Below, piece after piece: positions 1 to 9,485 of a DNA stretch of 64,000 nucleotides. The translations under genes were made by a program, and so were the position numbers. How positions within the stretch are numbered: the stretch's first letter is position 1; every line of letters begins with the position of its first letter. The stretch lies in NCBI RefSeq assembly GCF_009208055.1, contig NZ_WFKI01000006.1, positions 37,824 to 101,823 on the forward strand, read 5' to 3'. The notes below the pieces were generated by a model. It was not told the DNA's origin. It did not search any database and saw only the letters and a program-made list of their open reading frames with translations. Origin of the DNA: Poseidonibacter ostreae. GTDB lineage: Bacteria > Campylobacterota > Campylobacteria > Campylobacterales > Arcobacteraceae.

Positions 1-1
1 T

Positions 2-343
2 GGGAATTTAGAAGAAGAAATTACATATAAGTTTGGAAAAGCTAATGGATATAATAGAAAGTATTATGAAAATGGTAATTTAAGCTATGAGTGTAATTAC
101 TTAAATGATAAAAAACATGGTAATAAAAAAGAATACTTTGAGGAAGGTCAATTGTCTTGGAGCTCGAAATACTATAAAGGTAAACCAGTTAGAGTAAAAC
201 AATACTATAAAGGTGGTAAATTAAGAGCAGATATTACTTTTAAGAATGGAAAAGTTAAAAGAGGATATTTATACACATATGAAGGTAAAAAATCCAATAT
301 GACTAATGCTCATTATAGTAATTTAGGATTTGACTATGATTAA
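2..343 (+). CDS. MORN/YwqK-like repeat protein, 3' end only
   Basis: The frame is open from base 2 to the stop at 343 with no need for an internal start, so this is the C-terminal 113 residues of a gene that begins upstream of the window. The residues form tandem units of about 20-25 aa of the type YYENGNL / YFEEGQL / YYKGGKL, which is the pattern of MORN-like repeats in YwqK-family proteins. Members of that family are often annotated as antitoxins, but for most the role is unproven. No membrane segment is visible in the part seen. A terminator hairpin follows. The repeat class is clear; the function is not. Confidence 0.7.
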   Translation, partial: GNLEEEITYKFGKANGYNRKYYENGNLSYECNYLNDKKHGNKKEYFEEGQLSWSSKYYKGKPVRVKQYYKGGKLRADITFKNGKVKRGYLYTYEGKKSNMTNAHYSNLGFDYD

Positions 344-368
344 AACATTTACTATTTTTCTATTTATT

Positions 369-394
369 TAGGCACATTTTAACTCATGTGCCTA
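369..394 (+). terminator. Rho-independent terminator hairpin
   Basis: A perfect 9-bp stem (TAGGCACAT / ATGTGCCTA) with an 8-nt loop is followed by an AT-rich stretch and a T run. It lies between two convergent genes and probably ends the upstream plus-strand gene; it may also serve trpB on the other strand. Confidence 0.7.
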
Positions 395-428
395 ATTTAA
401 GTTTTTGTAAAACTTTGAATATTAACAA

Positions 429-1646
429 CTAAAATTTAGCATTTGGAATAGGATGATTTTCAACTACAAAATCTATATCTTTATCCCCTCGACCTGATAA
501 GTTAACTAATATAGTTTTATCTTCAGGTAAAGTTTTTGCTAGTTTCATTGCATATCCTACTGCATGAGCTGATTCTAGAGCAGGAATAATCCCTTCTAAT
601 TGAGAAAGCTTATAAAAAGCATCTACAGCTTCACTATCATTACATAAACCAACTTTTGTTCTACCTATTTCTTTTAAATGAGCATGTTCAGGTCCAACTG
701 ATGGATAATCAATTCCTGAACCAATTGAATAAACAGGAGCAGGTTCACCATTTTCATCTTTTAACATAATAGAATTAAAGCCATGCATAACACCTTCTTC
801 TCCATATGTTAAAGAAGCAGCATGTTCTCCTAATTCTTCTCCTGTTCCCATTGGCTCAACTCCAATTAAATTTACATCAGCATCATCAATAAATCCTGCA
901 AATATTCCCATAGCATTAGATCCACCTCCAACACAAGCAATTACATGATTAGGATTTGAGTTTTCATGTTCTATAAATTGTTCTTTTGATTCAATACCAA
1001 TAATACTTTGAAAATCTCTTACCATCATGGGAAAAGGATGAGGACCAACAACAGAACCAATACAATATATTGCATCATCTGTTTGACTAACATAAGATTC
1101 AAAAGCTGAATCAACTGCTTCTTTTAATGTCTTTAAGCCATGAGTAGCAGGTACAATTTTAGCACCTAGTATTTTCATTCTAATTACGTTTGGATGTTCT
1201 TTTGCAATATCAACTTCACCCATATGAATCTCACACTCTAATCCAAAATAAGCAGCAGCAGTTGCTAGTGCAACACCGTGTTGTCCAGCACCAGTTTCTG
1301 CAATAACTTTTTTCTTTCCTAAATGTTTTGCAAGAATTACCTCTGCCATACAATGATTTAATTTATGTGCTCCTGTATGATTTAAATCTTCTCTTTTTAA
1401 ATAGATTTTTGCACCACCACAATATTTTGTTAAGTTTTTAGCAAATGAAATTGGAGTTGGTCTTCCTTGATAATGCTTTCTTACATATTTAAGTTCATCA
1501 ATAAACTCTGGAGAGTTTTTAAGTTGCTCATAGGCATTTTTAATATCTTCAAATGGTTTTTCAAGCATCGGTGGAATAAAAGAGCCTCCAAACTTACCAA
1601 AATAACCATCTTTATTTGGTGTACTTTCTAAATAATTAGATTTCAT
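429..1646 (-). CDS. trpB: Tryptophan synthase beta chain (TrpB-type)
   Basis: This PLP enzyme condenses indole with serine to give tryptophan. The protein (405 aa from the start chosen) has the PLP lysine in GAHKLNH (K95), the catalytic glutamate in AETGAGQHG, the phosphate-binding loop GGGSNAMG, and the C-terminal SGRGDKD motif, in the usual order and at the usual length. The frame could open 6 codons earlier at 1664, but AAGGAA sits 5 nt before the ATG at 1646, so I chose the later start. No trpA lies beside it, and the only other trp gene in the window is trpD about 16 kb away, so the trp genes are dispersed. It may be a stand-alone beta subunit. Confidence 0.88.
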   Translation of the reverse strand: MKSNYLESTPNKDGYFGKFGGSFIPPMLEKPFEDIKNAYEQLKNSPEFIDELKYVRKHYQGRPTPISFAKNLTKYCGGAKIYLKREDLNHTGAHKLNHCMAEVILAKHLGKKKVIAETGAGQHGVALATAAAYFGLECEIHMGEVDIAKEHPNVIRMKILGAKIVPATHGLKTLKEAVDSAFESYVSQTDDAIYCIGSVVGPHPFPMMVRDFQSIIGIESKEQFIEHENSNPNHVIACVGGGSNAMGIFAGFIDDADVNLIGVEPMGTGEELGEHAASLTYGEEGVMHGFNSIMLKDENGEPAPVYSIGSGIDYPSVGPEHAHLKEIGRTKVGLCNDSEAVDAFYKLSQLEGIIPALESAHAVGYAMKLAKTLPEDKTILVNLSGRGDKDIDFVVENHPIPNAKF

Positions 1647-1794
1647 GTCTTTCCTTAAGTGCATTTTATTAAAAATATTTTACATTAATTTTTATATAAA
1701 TATGATTTTATTAAATTCTAATATTATTAAATTGTTATTTTTTATAGATAAATTAAATAAAGTATGCTAAACTTAAAATAAAAAAGTCATTAAT

Positions 1795-2750
1795 ATGAAT
1801 AAAATAATATTTTTTTTACAATTTTATCTATTGCATTTAGTACAAATACTTATGCAAAAAATAAAAAATGTGTATATATTAACTCTTATCATTCAGGATA
1901 TATATGGTCAGATAAAATATCTGAAGAGATTAAAACTATATTAAAAGACACATGTATAGTTACTACATTTGATTTAAATACTAAAATAAATAAAGATATA
2001 CCTAGTATTAAAAACAAAGCCTTAGAAGTAAAAAAAATGATTGATACTCTTAATCCTGATATTATTATTGCTTCAGATGATAATGCTGCAAAGTATGTTC
2101 TAAAGCCTTATTTTAATGATTCTTCTATTCCCTTGGTTTTTTGTGGTATAAATTGGAGTGCAAAAGATTATAACTTTTCATATCAAAATACTACAGGAAT
2201 ATTAGAAATACTACCTATTTCAAATTTATTTAAAATTGCAAAATCAATTAGTGGAAATAAAGGTCTATTTTTAGGTGATGATACTATTACTGATAAAAAA
2301 GATTTAACTAAGTTTATTGAATACTCAAAAAAACATAATATACATTTAGATAATTATTTAGTAAATAATATTGATGCTTGGAAAAATAAATATCTTCAAG
2401 CTCAAGAAAATTATGATTTTATTATATTAGGACATAATTCATCTATAAAAGGATGGAATGATGAAGAAGTTAAAAGTTTTGTTTTAAAAAATAGTAAAAA
2501 ACTTGTTTTATCAACTTATAGTTGGATGATGCCTTTTTCTATGGTTGGACTAATTATAAAAGCTAAGGAACAAGGAGTTTGGGCAGGAAACACTGCAAAA
2601 GCAATATTAAATGGTTTTGCAATAAAAAATATTCCTGTTACTTCAAATAAAACTTGGAATAATTATGTAAATATCAAATTGCTAAATAGTGCAAATATTA
2701 AGATATCAAGAAATTTATTAATAAAATCAAAAAAAGTAGAAATGAAGTAA
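1795..2750 (+). pseudogene. Periplasmic ABC-type substrate-binding protein, frameshifted in a T8 run
   Basis: An ATG at 1795 opens a signal peptide (MNKIIFF...), but that frame ends at a stop after about 50 codons. Past the T8 run at 1810-1817 another frame continues the signal peptide (SIAFSTNTYA) into a mature protein that runs to 2750. One extra T would join the two frames. The rest resembles the ABC substrate-binding (DUF/PF04392-like) family: a Rossmann-like fold with the segment DIIIASDDNAAKYV. An internal start at 2037 would lack the signal peptide and first lobe. It overlaps the next gene by one base (TAATG), so it probably supplied the ligand sensor for that c-di-GMP enzyme. The cause may be a true mutation, homopolymer phase variation, transcript slippage or a sequencing error. 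Confidence 0.75.
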
Positions 2751-5050
2751 TGTTTAAAATAGAGTTTTTTTCACTTAAAGTAAAATCTATTATTTTTATA
2801 GTAAATCTTCTATTATTATTAATAATTAGTTTTTCACAATATTTACATCAGTTATCAAAACTTGAAGATAATTTTAATTTTAATGTTGAAAATGTAATTA
2901 AAAAAGAGTTATCAAATCATATCTCAACAGTAAAAGGTGTAATTACATCCTTAAGTAGTTATTATAAATCAAGTAATGAATTAAATAGTTCTTCATTCTC
3001 AACTCTATCTAAAGATTTATTTAAAAACTACTCTTACATTGAAACCGTAGCTTTTGCCACTATAGTTAATAAGGATAATAAAAATTCCTTTATTGAAGAC
3101 ATGAGATTTTCTGAAATTAATGATTTTGATATCAAAAGATATAATAAAGATAATCAAATTGTAAAAAATGAAAAAAAAGAGAATAAATATGGTCCAATTA
3201 TTTATATAGAACCATCATCTTATAAATATTCAAGATTTTATGGTTTTGATATTTACAATGATAATTCCTTTAAAAAATACTTTAATCAAGCATCAAGAAG
3301 TGACAATGTTATAATAAAAGATAGATTTATTGATGAATTAGGTAATACAATGCATTTATTTATAAAAGCTACTTATAGTGGTGAAATAAGTGTAGATTCG
3401 GATGATTATAGGTTTAAAAATACTAATGGTTTTTATATAATTAATATTAATCTTGAAAAAGTTATTGAAAAAGTAAAAGATAAGTTTAAAGAGTATGAAA
3501 TTAGAGTTATTGAAACTCATAATTTAGAAAAAAATATTGATGTAAGTTTTTTTGATAATATTTTTTCTAAAGAGTTAACATATTTTGAAGAGATAGATAA
3601 CTTTAATAAAAGTTATCTGTATGTTTCAAAAAAGATAAACTATAGTGATTTTAATATAATGGCTTTTTTATTAGTTCTTCTTTTTGTAATTATTAGTCAA
3701 ATACTTTATATTTTAGTTTTATATAAAGATAGACACTCTAAATATAAGTTAAGTTATAGAGCTTCTCATGATGACTTAACTGGATTAACTAACAGAAACT
3801 ACTTTAAAAGAGAATTTTATAAAAAAATTAAAAGAATTTCTTTTTCTTCTAATAATGTGATTACTATATTATTTATGGATTTAGATAGATTTAAAGAGAT
3901 TAATGACTCTTTTGGTCATAAGTTTGGGGATGAAGTTTTAATTGAAGTTTCAAAACGTTTAAAAAGAACAATTAGAGCAAATGATCTTATTTGTAGACAA
4001 GGTGGAGACGAATTTCTTATATTGATTGATGATATATCAAAAATGGACGATCTTGAAAAAGTTGTTAATAAAATAATGACAAGTATTGCTGAACCAATTG
4101 TTTATAAAAACCAAAAGATTCATTTAACAATAAGTATAGGTATTTCTTTATATCCAAATAATGGAAAGACAATAGATGATTTATTAAAGAATGCTGACTC
4201 TGCAATGTATAAAGCAAAAGAAGATGGTAGAAATGGATTTAAGTTTTATACTGAAGATATGAGCTTTGAAGTTATGAAAAGAGTGATTTTAGAAAATAAA
4301 ATCAGAGAAGCAATTTTAAATGAAGATTTTATTGTTTATTACCAACCTCAATATAATGGATTAACTAATAAGTTAATGGGAATGGAAGCCCTAGTTAGAT
4401 GGAAAAACCCTCAAAGTAATGAATTAATACCTCCTGATGAATTTATTCCTATTGCTCAAGATGCAGGATTTATTGTTGAAATTGATAGAATAGTAATGAA
4501 AAAAGCTATTAAAGATTTTGCTTTTTTATTAAAGCAGGGATTTGATATTAAAACACTTTCTTTAAACTTAGCAATGAAACAATTAAAAAGTGATGATTTT
4601 ATCTCTTTGCTTTTTGAAACAATTGAAGCATATAATTGTAATCCAAATAGTATTGAATTAGAAGTTACTGAAGGTGCTATTATGGAAGATCCTTTATCAT
4701 CAATTGAAAAACTACAAAGAATAAGTAATTATGGAGTTAAATTATCTGTAGATGACTTTGGTACGGGATACTCTTCTTTAGCATACTTAAAAAAGTTACC
4801 TATTAATAAACTTAAAATTGATAGAGCTTTTATAAAAGATTTACCTTTTGACGAGGAAGATGTAGCAATTTCAAAATCTGTTATCGCATTAGCAAAAAGT
4901 TTAAAACTTGAAGTAATTGCTGAAGGTGTTGAAACTAAAGAACAAAAAGATTTTTTAGTAAAAAATGATTGTTTAAATATTCAAGGGTATTATTACTCAA
5001 AACCAATACCTTTTAAAGAGTTAGAAGAGTTACTTAATTCATTGAAATAG
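2750..5050 (+). CDS. Membrane CHASE-GGDEF-EAL cyclic-di-GMP enzyme
   Basis: A 766-aa inner-membrane protein. Transmembrane helices lie at about residues 12-30 and 303-325 and flank a periplasmic CHASE sensor region that includes the characteristic YIEP...GFDI stretch. The cytoplasmic half has a GGDEF diguanylate cyclase domain with an intact GGDEF signature and an RAND inhibitory site 5 residues before it, then an EAL phosphodiesterase domain with EALVRW, the DDFGTGYSS metal motif and AEGVET. Both catalytic centres look intact, so it may make and break c-di-GMP. It is coupled by TAATG to the broken binding-protein gene upstream, which suggests that a bound ligand regulates it. Confidence 0.9.
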   Translation: MFKIEFFSLKVKSIIFIVNLLLLLIISFSQYLHQLSKLEDNFNFNVENVIKKELSNHISTVKGVITSLSSYYKSSNELNSSSFSTLSKDLFKNYSYIETVAFATIVNKDNKNSFIEDMRFSEINDFDIKRYNKDNQIVKNEKKENKYGPIIYIEPSSYKYSRFYGFDIYNDNSFKKYFNQASRSDNVIIKDRFIDELGNTMHLFIKATYSGEISVDSDDYRFKNTNGFYIININLEKVIEKVKDKFKEYEIRVIETHNLEKNIDVSFFDNIFSKELTYFEEIDNFNKSYLYVSKKINYSDFNIMAFLLVLLFVIISQILYILVLYKDRHSKYKLSYRASHDDLTGLTNRNYFKREFYKKIKRISFSSNNVITILFMDLDRFKEINDSFGHKFGDEVLIEVSKRLKRTIRANDLICRQGGDEFLILIDDISKMDDLEKVVNKIMTSIAEPIVYKNQKIHLTISIGISLYPNNGKTIDDLLKNADSAMYKAKEDGRNGFKFYTEDMSFEVMKRVILENKIREAILNEDFIVYYQPQYNGLTNKLMGMEALVRWKNPQSNELIPPDEFIPIAQDAGFIVEIDRIVMKKAIKDFAFLLKQGFDIKTLSLNLAMKQLKSDDFISLLFETIEAYNCNPNSIELEVTEGAIMEDPLSSIEKLQRISNYGVKLSVDDFGTGYSSLAYLKKLPINKLKIDRAFIKDLPFDEEDVAISKSVIALAKSLKLEVIAEGVETKEQKDFLVKNDCLNIQGYYYSKPIPFKELEELLNSLK

Positions 5051-5068
5051 TATTTCTACTATTTCAAT
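5041..5068. terminator. Bidirectional terminator hairpin
   Basis: A perfect 12-bp stem with a 4-nt loop (TTTC) overlaps the last codons and stop of the c-di-GMP gene. It sits between two convergent genes and can serve both strands. Confidence 0.65.
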
Positions 5069-5090
5069 TTTAATAACTAATATTTAGTTT

Positions 5091-6215
5091 TTATGAGAAC
5101 CATTTTTTAGCTTTTTCAAACATTCCTTCAAAGCTAGTTTCATGAGGTTTACTTTCAACTCCAAAACTTTCTTGTAGTTTTTCTAATAACTCTTTTTGTT
5201 CACTATCTAATTTTTTTGGATATTCAATTTTAATTTGTACTACTAAATTACCTTTTCCATATCCTTGAACAGATTTAACACCTTCATTTTTAAATGTAAA
5301 CTGTTGCTTATCCTTAGCACCTGCTGGAATTTCAAGCTCTAATTCACCTCTTAATCCAGGTATTTTGATTTTTCCACCAAGAGCTACTTGTGTAAAGAAA
5401 ATAGGTGCTTCATAATAAATATCGTCATCATGTCTTACAAAGTGAGAATCTTCTTTTACAGAAACTTCTAAGTATAAATCACCTCTTGAACCATCTGGTG
5501 CAATATTTCCTTTATTTGAAACTCTAATTCTCATTCCATCATTTACACCCTCAGGAATATCAACTTTAAAGCTATCTTTAACTTCATCATATCCTGTAGC
5601 ATTACATTTTTTACAAGATGAACTTGCAGCTTGACCTGAGCCTTGACATGTTGGACATGTTTGTGCAAAAGTCATAAAACCTTGTCTAGCATGAACTTGA
5701 CCTTGTCCTGCACAAGTTGAACATGTAGATAATTTACCATCTTTAGCACCAGTTCCCTTACAAGCTTTACAAGCAGTTTTATATGTGTATTTAATCTCTT
5801 TATTACATCCAAATATTGCTTCATTAAACTCTAGTCTAACTTCTACAGCAACATCCAAATTATAGTTATATGATTTTCTTTGTCTTCTTGAACTTCCGCC
5901 ACCACCGAATGCAGAACCAAACATCTCTTCAAAAACAGAACCTAAATCATCAAAGCCACCAGAGAAACCACCTCTTTGTTGACCATGTCCTTCAAGACCA
6001 GCTTTTCCATGTCTATCATAAATCGCTCTTTTTTCTTGATCACTTAATACTTGGTATGCTTCATTTACTGCTTTAAATGATTCTTCAGCTTCATTATCCC
6101 CTGGATTTTTATCTGGATGATATTTCATAGCCATTTTTCTATAGGCTTTTTTTATAACACTTTTATCAGCATCTCTACTCACTTCTAATAGTTCATAGTA
6201 ATCAATTTCAGTCAA
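5091..6215 (-). CDS. dnaJ: Chaperone DnaJ (Hsp40)
   Basis: A co-chaperone that stimulates the DnaK ATPase and delivers unfolded clients. The 374-aa protein has the full type I layout: J domain with HPD at 33-35, a Gly/Phe-rich linker (about 75-110), four zinc-finger CxxCxGxG-type repeats (CKACKGTG, CSTCAGQG, CPTCQGSG, CKKCNATG) and the C-terminal substrate domain. The start codon is TTG, supported by AGGAG six bases upstream; no ATG in frame fits better. It is not next to dnaK or grpE. It is divergent from recR with about 80 bp between them. Confidence 0.95.
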   Translation of the reverse strand: MTEIDYYELLEVSRDADKSVIKKAYRKMAMKYHPDKNPGDNEAEESFKAVNEAYQVLSDQEKRAIYDRHGKAGLEGHGQQRGGFSGGFDDLGSVFEEMFGSAFGGGGSSRRQRKSYNYNLDVAVEVRLEFNEAIFGCNKEIKYTYKTACKACKGTGAKDGKLSTCSTCAGQGQVHARQGFMTFAQTCPTCQGSGQAASSSCKKCNATGYDEVKDSFKVDIPEGVNDGMRIRVSNKGNIAPDGSRGDLYLEVSVKEDSHFVRHDDDIYYEAPIFFTQVALGGKIKIPGLRGELELEIPAGAKDKQQFTFKNEGVKSVQGYGKGNLVVQIKIEYPKKLDSEQKELLEKLQESFGVESKPHETSFEGMFEKAKKWFS

Positions 6216-6287
6216 TGTAAACTCCTAAATAATATTTATATTCTAATCACAATCCGCGATTTTATCTAAAAAAAAATAAATATTTGA

Positions 6288-6293
6288 TATAAT
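6288..6293 (+). promoter_or_regulatory. -10 box of recR, giving a probably leaderless mRNA
   Basis: A perfect TATAAT lies only six bases before the recR ATG at 6300, so transcription should begin at or within a base or two of the start codon. No ribosome-binding site exists. The ATCGCGAT palindrome at 6292-6299 fills the spacer. Confidence 0.6.
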
Positions 6294-6299
6294 CGCGAT

Positions 6300-6872
6300 A
6301 TGAAAAAAGGCCTAGAAAAATTTTATGAACTTGTAGAAGCATTTGAATCCTTACCAACTATTGGTAAGAAGTCTGCTCTTAGATTAGCTTATCATGTTGT
6401 TATGAATGATAATTACTGTGGTATTAAAATTGCACATAGTATAGAAAATGCTTTAAAAAATATTACAAAATGCGTTAAATGTGGTTCAATGAGTGAACAT
6501 GAAATATGTGAAGTGTGTTTAGATGACTCTAGAGATAACACAAAAATGTGTATTGTTCAAAGTGCAAAAGATATCTTTATAATTGAAGATTCTAAGCAGT
6601 TTGATGGAAAATATTTCGTAATAGAAGAGTTGGAACAATATGCTTTAGATAGTTTAAATGAGTTTGTACTTAATAATAAAGTTGAGACAGTTCTCTTCGC
6701 TATTACACCCTCTATTGCTAATGATGCTTTTATTTTATACATTGAAGACAAATTAAAAAATAGAGATATTAAATTTACAAAGATTGCTCAAGGTGTTCCA
6801 ACAGGAGTTAGTTTAGAAAATGTGGATATTTTATCTTTATCAAAAGCAATTCAAAGTAAAGTAGAGATTTAA
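6300..6872 (+). CDS. recR: Recombination protein RecR
   Basis: RecR loads RecA at gaps together with RecO and, where present, RecF. The 190-aa protein carries the N-terminal HhH region (LPTIGKKSA), a C4 zinc finger with cysteines at 58, 61, 70 and 73, and a Toprim region from about residue 80 with a conserved acidic IVQSAKDI segment. The length matches short Campylobacterota RecR proteins from memory. The start is fixed by the immediately preceding -10 box, so translation is probably leaderless. It is followed after 1 base by a small cysteine-rich gene and then a sensor kinase, which seem co-transcribed. Confidence 0.92.
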   Translation: MKKGLEKFYELVEAFESLPTIGKKSALRLAYHVVMNDNYCGIKIAHSIENALKNITKCVKCGSMSEHEICEVCLDDSRDNTKMCIVQSAKDIFIIEDSKQFDGKYFVIEELEQYALDSLNEFVLNNKVETVLFAITPSIANDAFILYIEDKLKNRDIKFTKIAQGVPTGVSLENVDILSLSKAIQSKVEI

Positions 6873-6873
6873 A

Positions 6874-7047
6874 ATGAGTACACCTAGAATTGTATGCCAA
6901 AAATGCATTTATTATTATGTAACTTGGGAACAAGGAAAACCCCATGGATGTAATGCCTATGGGTTTAAATCTCAACAAATACCATCAGTTGTTGTAAAAA
7001 GTTCTAGTAAAACTGATTGTAACTTTTTCAAGCAAATGCAAAGATAG
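6874..7047 (+). CDS. Small cysteine-rich protein (57 aa)
   Basis: A short gene tightly packed between recR (one base away) and the sensor kinase (two bases away). The product begins MSTPRIVCQKCIYYYVTW and has five cysteines or histidines placed as CQKC ... HGC ... C near the end, which suggests a small zinc- or metal-binding fold. I do not recognise a named family. Its place directly between coding frames, its ATG and its stop spacing support it as a real gene. Confidence 0.65.
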   Translation: MSTPRIVCQKCIYYYVTWEQGKPHGCNAYGFKSQQIPSVVVKSSSKTDCNFFKQMQR

Positions 7048-7049
7048 TA

Positions 7050-8546
7050 ATGAAGCAAAAATATTTAGAAAATCAAATTAATAATTTTAAGAAAAATAAA
7101 TTATCAATTATAAGGTATTGGATAAATAAAGATGAAATTATAATTATTTTAAATACTCGAAAAATTGATAAAGAGTTATTTATCAAAAGATATGCTTTTG
7201 GTTTATTAGATTATTATATAGATTTAATTAGCAATAATACAAAAATTGGTAAATCTGCATCTATGAATGATTTTTTAAAATATTTAAATAAACAAAACGT
7301 AAAACAAGATGAACTTTATACTCTTTGTATTGGTTTTAAAAATGCATTACTTGAATATTTAGCAGAACTAAATATAAATTGTTTTGAAACCTCAAAAGAA
7401 ATTAATAAGCTTTTTGAAGAAGTTTTAAAAAATTTTATTGAAATTTATAGTAAAACAACAAAAGAGATTGAAAAAGCATTAAGTAAATCTGCTGATATAG
7501 TTGATAAACAAGTTATATTATCTAGAACAGATATAAATGGCAAAATATTAAAAGTTTCATCAGCTTTTTGTAAAATGAATGGATATAACAGTTCTGAGTT
7601 AGTTGGACAAACACATAATCTTTTAAGACATCATGACACAGCAAAAGAGACTATTGATGATTTATGGAAAACAATCAAATCTGGAAATATTTGGTCAGGT
7701 GAATTAAAAAATATTAAAAAGAATGGAGATTTCTATTGGGTTGAAACGACAATTTATCCAAACTTTGATAATATGAAACAAATTATAAGTTTTGATGCAA
7801 TTAGTCAAGATATAACTTCAAAGAAAGTTATAGAAAGTCAACAAAACTTATTGATTGAACAATCAAAGCATGCAGCAATGGGTGAAATGATTTCAATGAT
7901 TGCACATCAATGGAGACAACCTTTACAGGCAGTTTCTATTTTAGTTCAAAAATTACCACTTACTAAAATGATGGGTTCTGAAATTACTGATGAGTTAATT
8001 GATAATGTAGTAGATGATGTTGGTAAACAACTTCAATATATGTCAAAAACGATTGATGATTTTAGAGATTTTTTTAAGCCAAATCGTAATAGAGAAGAAA
8101 TTGATATTTCTATAATTATAAATAAATCAATAGATTTTTTAGGATATTTATTAAAAGCTAATTCAATACAATTAAATATTAAAAATGATTTTAATGTTGA
8201 AGTTTTTGTATATGTAAATGAAATAGTACAAGCAATAATAAATATAATAAAAAATGCATGTGATGCTTTAAATGAAAAAGATGATGAAGATAAAATTATA
8301 AATATCAGTACAAAAAAAGAGAGTGATTATATTTGCATTATAATTGAAGATAATGCAGGTGGAATTCCAAATAATGTTATAGGAAAAATATTTGAACCAT
8401 ATTTTTCTACAAAAACTAATAAAAATGGAACAGGATTAGGCTTATATATGTGTAAAACGATAATTGAACAGCATAGCAATGGTGTTATAAGTGTTGAAAA
8501 CACAAATATAGGTGCACAGTTCATAATTAAATTACCATTACAATAG
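7050..8546 (+). CDS. PAS-domain sensor histidine kinase, soluble
   Basis: A 498-aa kinase with no transmembrane helix. An all-helical N-terminal sensor region of about 150 residues, perhaps globin-like (speculative), precedes a PAS domain (about 155-260, with the GYNSSELVGQTHN pattern common in bacterial PAS-PAC sensors). The kinase core has the phosphorylatable histidine H286 in the HQWRQPL box typical of Campylobacterota, an N box (NIIKNACDAL), G1 (EDNAGGIP) and G2 (GTGLGLYM). All catalytic boxes are intact. No response regulator is adjacent, so it is an orphan kinase, co-transcribed downstream of recR. Confidence 0.88.
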   Translation: MKQKYLENQINNFKKNKLSIIRYWINKDEIIIILNTRKIDKELFIKRYAFGLLDYYIDLISNNTKIGKSASMNDFLKYLNKQNVKQDELYTLCIGFKNALLEYLAELNINCFETSKEINKLFEEVLKNFIEIYSKTTKEIEKALSKSADIVDKQVILSRTDINGKILKVSSAFCKMNGYNSSELVGQTHNLLRHHDTAKETIDDLWKTIKSGNIWSGELKNIKKNGDFYWVETTIYPNFDNMKQIISFDAISQDITSKKVIESQQNLLIEQSKHAAMGEMISMIAHQWRQPLQAVSILVQKLPLTKMMGSEITDELIDNVVDDVGKQLQYMSKTIDDFRDFFKPNRNREEIDISIIINKSIDFLGYLLKANSIQLNIKNDFNVEVFVYVNEIVQAIINIIKNACDALNEKDDEDKIINISTKKESDYICIIIEDNAGGIPNNVIGKIFEPYFSTKTNKNGTGLGLYMCKTIIEQHSNGVISVENTNIGAQFIIKLPLQ

Positions 8547-8555
8547 GAGAAGAGT

Positions 8556-9479
8556 TTGTTATATAAAGATTTTAAAACTAGTATTAAATCCTTAGGATTT
8601 TTATCAATTGAAGATTTTATGAAATATATTGGGGTTACATCAGCAGATGTATTAAAGTGGGAAGAAAAAGATGATGTTCCTTATACTGTTTCATTAATAG
8701 TTCATTTGTTAAAAGGGGAGAAAAACCTTCCTAATGATAGTGCTTTAGATAATGTAATTGAAGAGTGTTTACCTTTAGCATCACTTTTAGAAGAATCATC
8801 TTCTTTCCCTCATAAACTAGAAGAGATGTTTTTATTACAAAAACAATTAAATGACTCAACAAATGGTAAGAACTGGGAATTAGGTATTAATAGATTTGGT
8901 AAGGATATTAATTGGTTAAGATGTATTCATATGGAAGTTGCAGAGTTGATTGAATCAACTCCATGGAAACATTGGAAAAATATCAATGCACAGCCTGATA
9001 TGAATAATATTCATGTAGAGCTTGTGGATATCTGGCACTTCTTAATGTCTTATATTTTACAAGAAACAAATGTTCCTAAAGCAGTTTCTTTAGTTAATAC
9101 ACATTGTATTTATGAAGCAGTTGAAGATGTTGATGTAAAAGCAATGGTTAAAGAATCTGAAAAACTATCTTATATTTCACTTGCAATTGAAACTGGTAAT
9201 ATGCCAACATTTTCTGGAATTGAAAGATTTATAGATCAATTCTTCAGATGTTGTAAAATTTCAGGATTATCTTTTACTTGGTTACAAAAACTTTATATTG
9301 GTAAAAATTGTTTAAATAAGTTTAGACAAGATAATGGATATAAAGAGGGCTCTTACATAAAAGAGTGGAACGGAAGAGAAGATAATGTTGTAATGGTAGA
9401 AATTATTGAAACTATGGATAATGTTAGTTTTGATATATTATATGAAGAGCTAACACAAGCATATAATAAATGTAAGTAA
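8556..9479 (+). CDS. dut: Dimeric dUTPase (all-alpha NTP-PPase fold)
   Basis: The enzyme hydrolyses dUTP to dUMP, keeping uracil out of DNA and feeding thymidylate synthesis. The metal-binding motifs of the all-alpha dimeric family are visible: ExxE at E127-E130 (EVAE) and ExxD at E155-D158 (ELVD), with the surrounding STPWKHWK substrate loop. The 307-aa length exceeds the usual ~230 of Campylobacter homologues because of about 80 extra N-terminal residues that look like an XRE-type helix-turn-helix (SIEDFMKYIGVTSADVLKW). The start is TTG at 8556, with AGGAGA just upstream. A strong terminator follows. Confidence 0.85.
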   Translation: MLYKDFKTSIKSLGFLSIEDFMKYIGVTSADVLKWEEKDDVPYTVSLIVHLLKGEKNLPNDSALDNVIEECLPLASLLEESSSFPHKLEEMFLLQKQLNDSTNGKNWELGINRFGKDINWLRCIHMEVAELIESTPWKHWKNINAQPDMNNIHVELVDIWHFLMSYILQETNVPKAVSLVNTHCIYEAVEDVDVKAMVKESEKLSYISLAIETGNMPTFSGIERFIDQFFRCCKISGLSFTWLQKLYIGKNCLNKFRQDNGYKEGSYIKEWNGREDNVVMVEIIETMDNVSFDILYEELTQAYNKCK

Positions 9480-9485
9480 AAAAAG

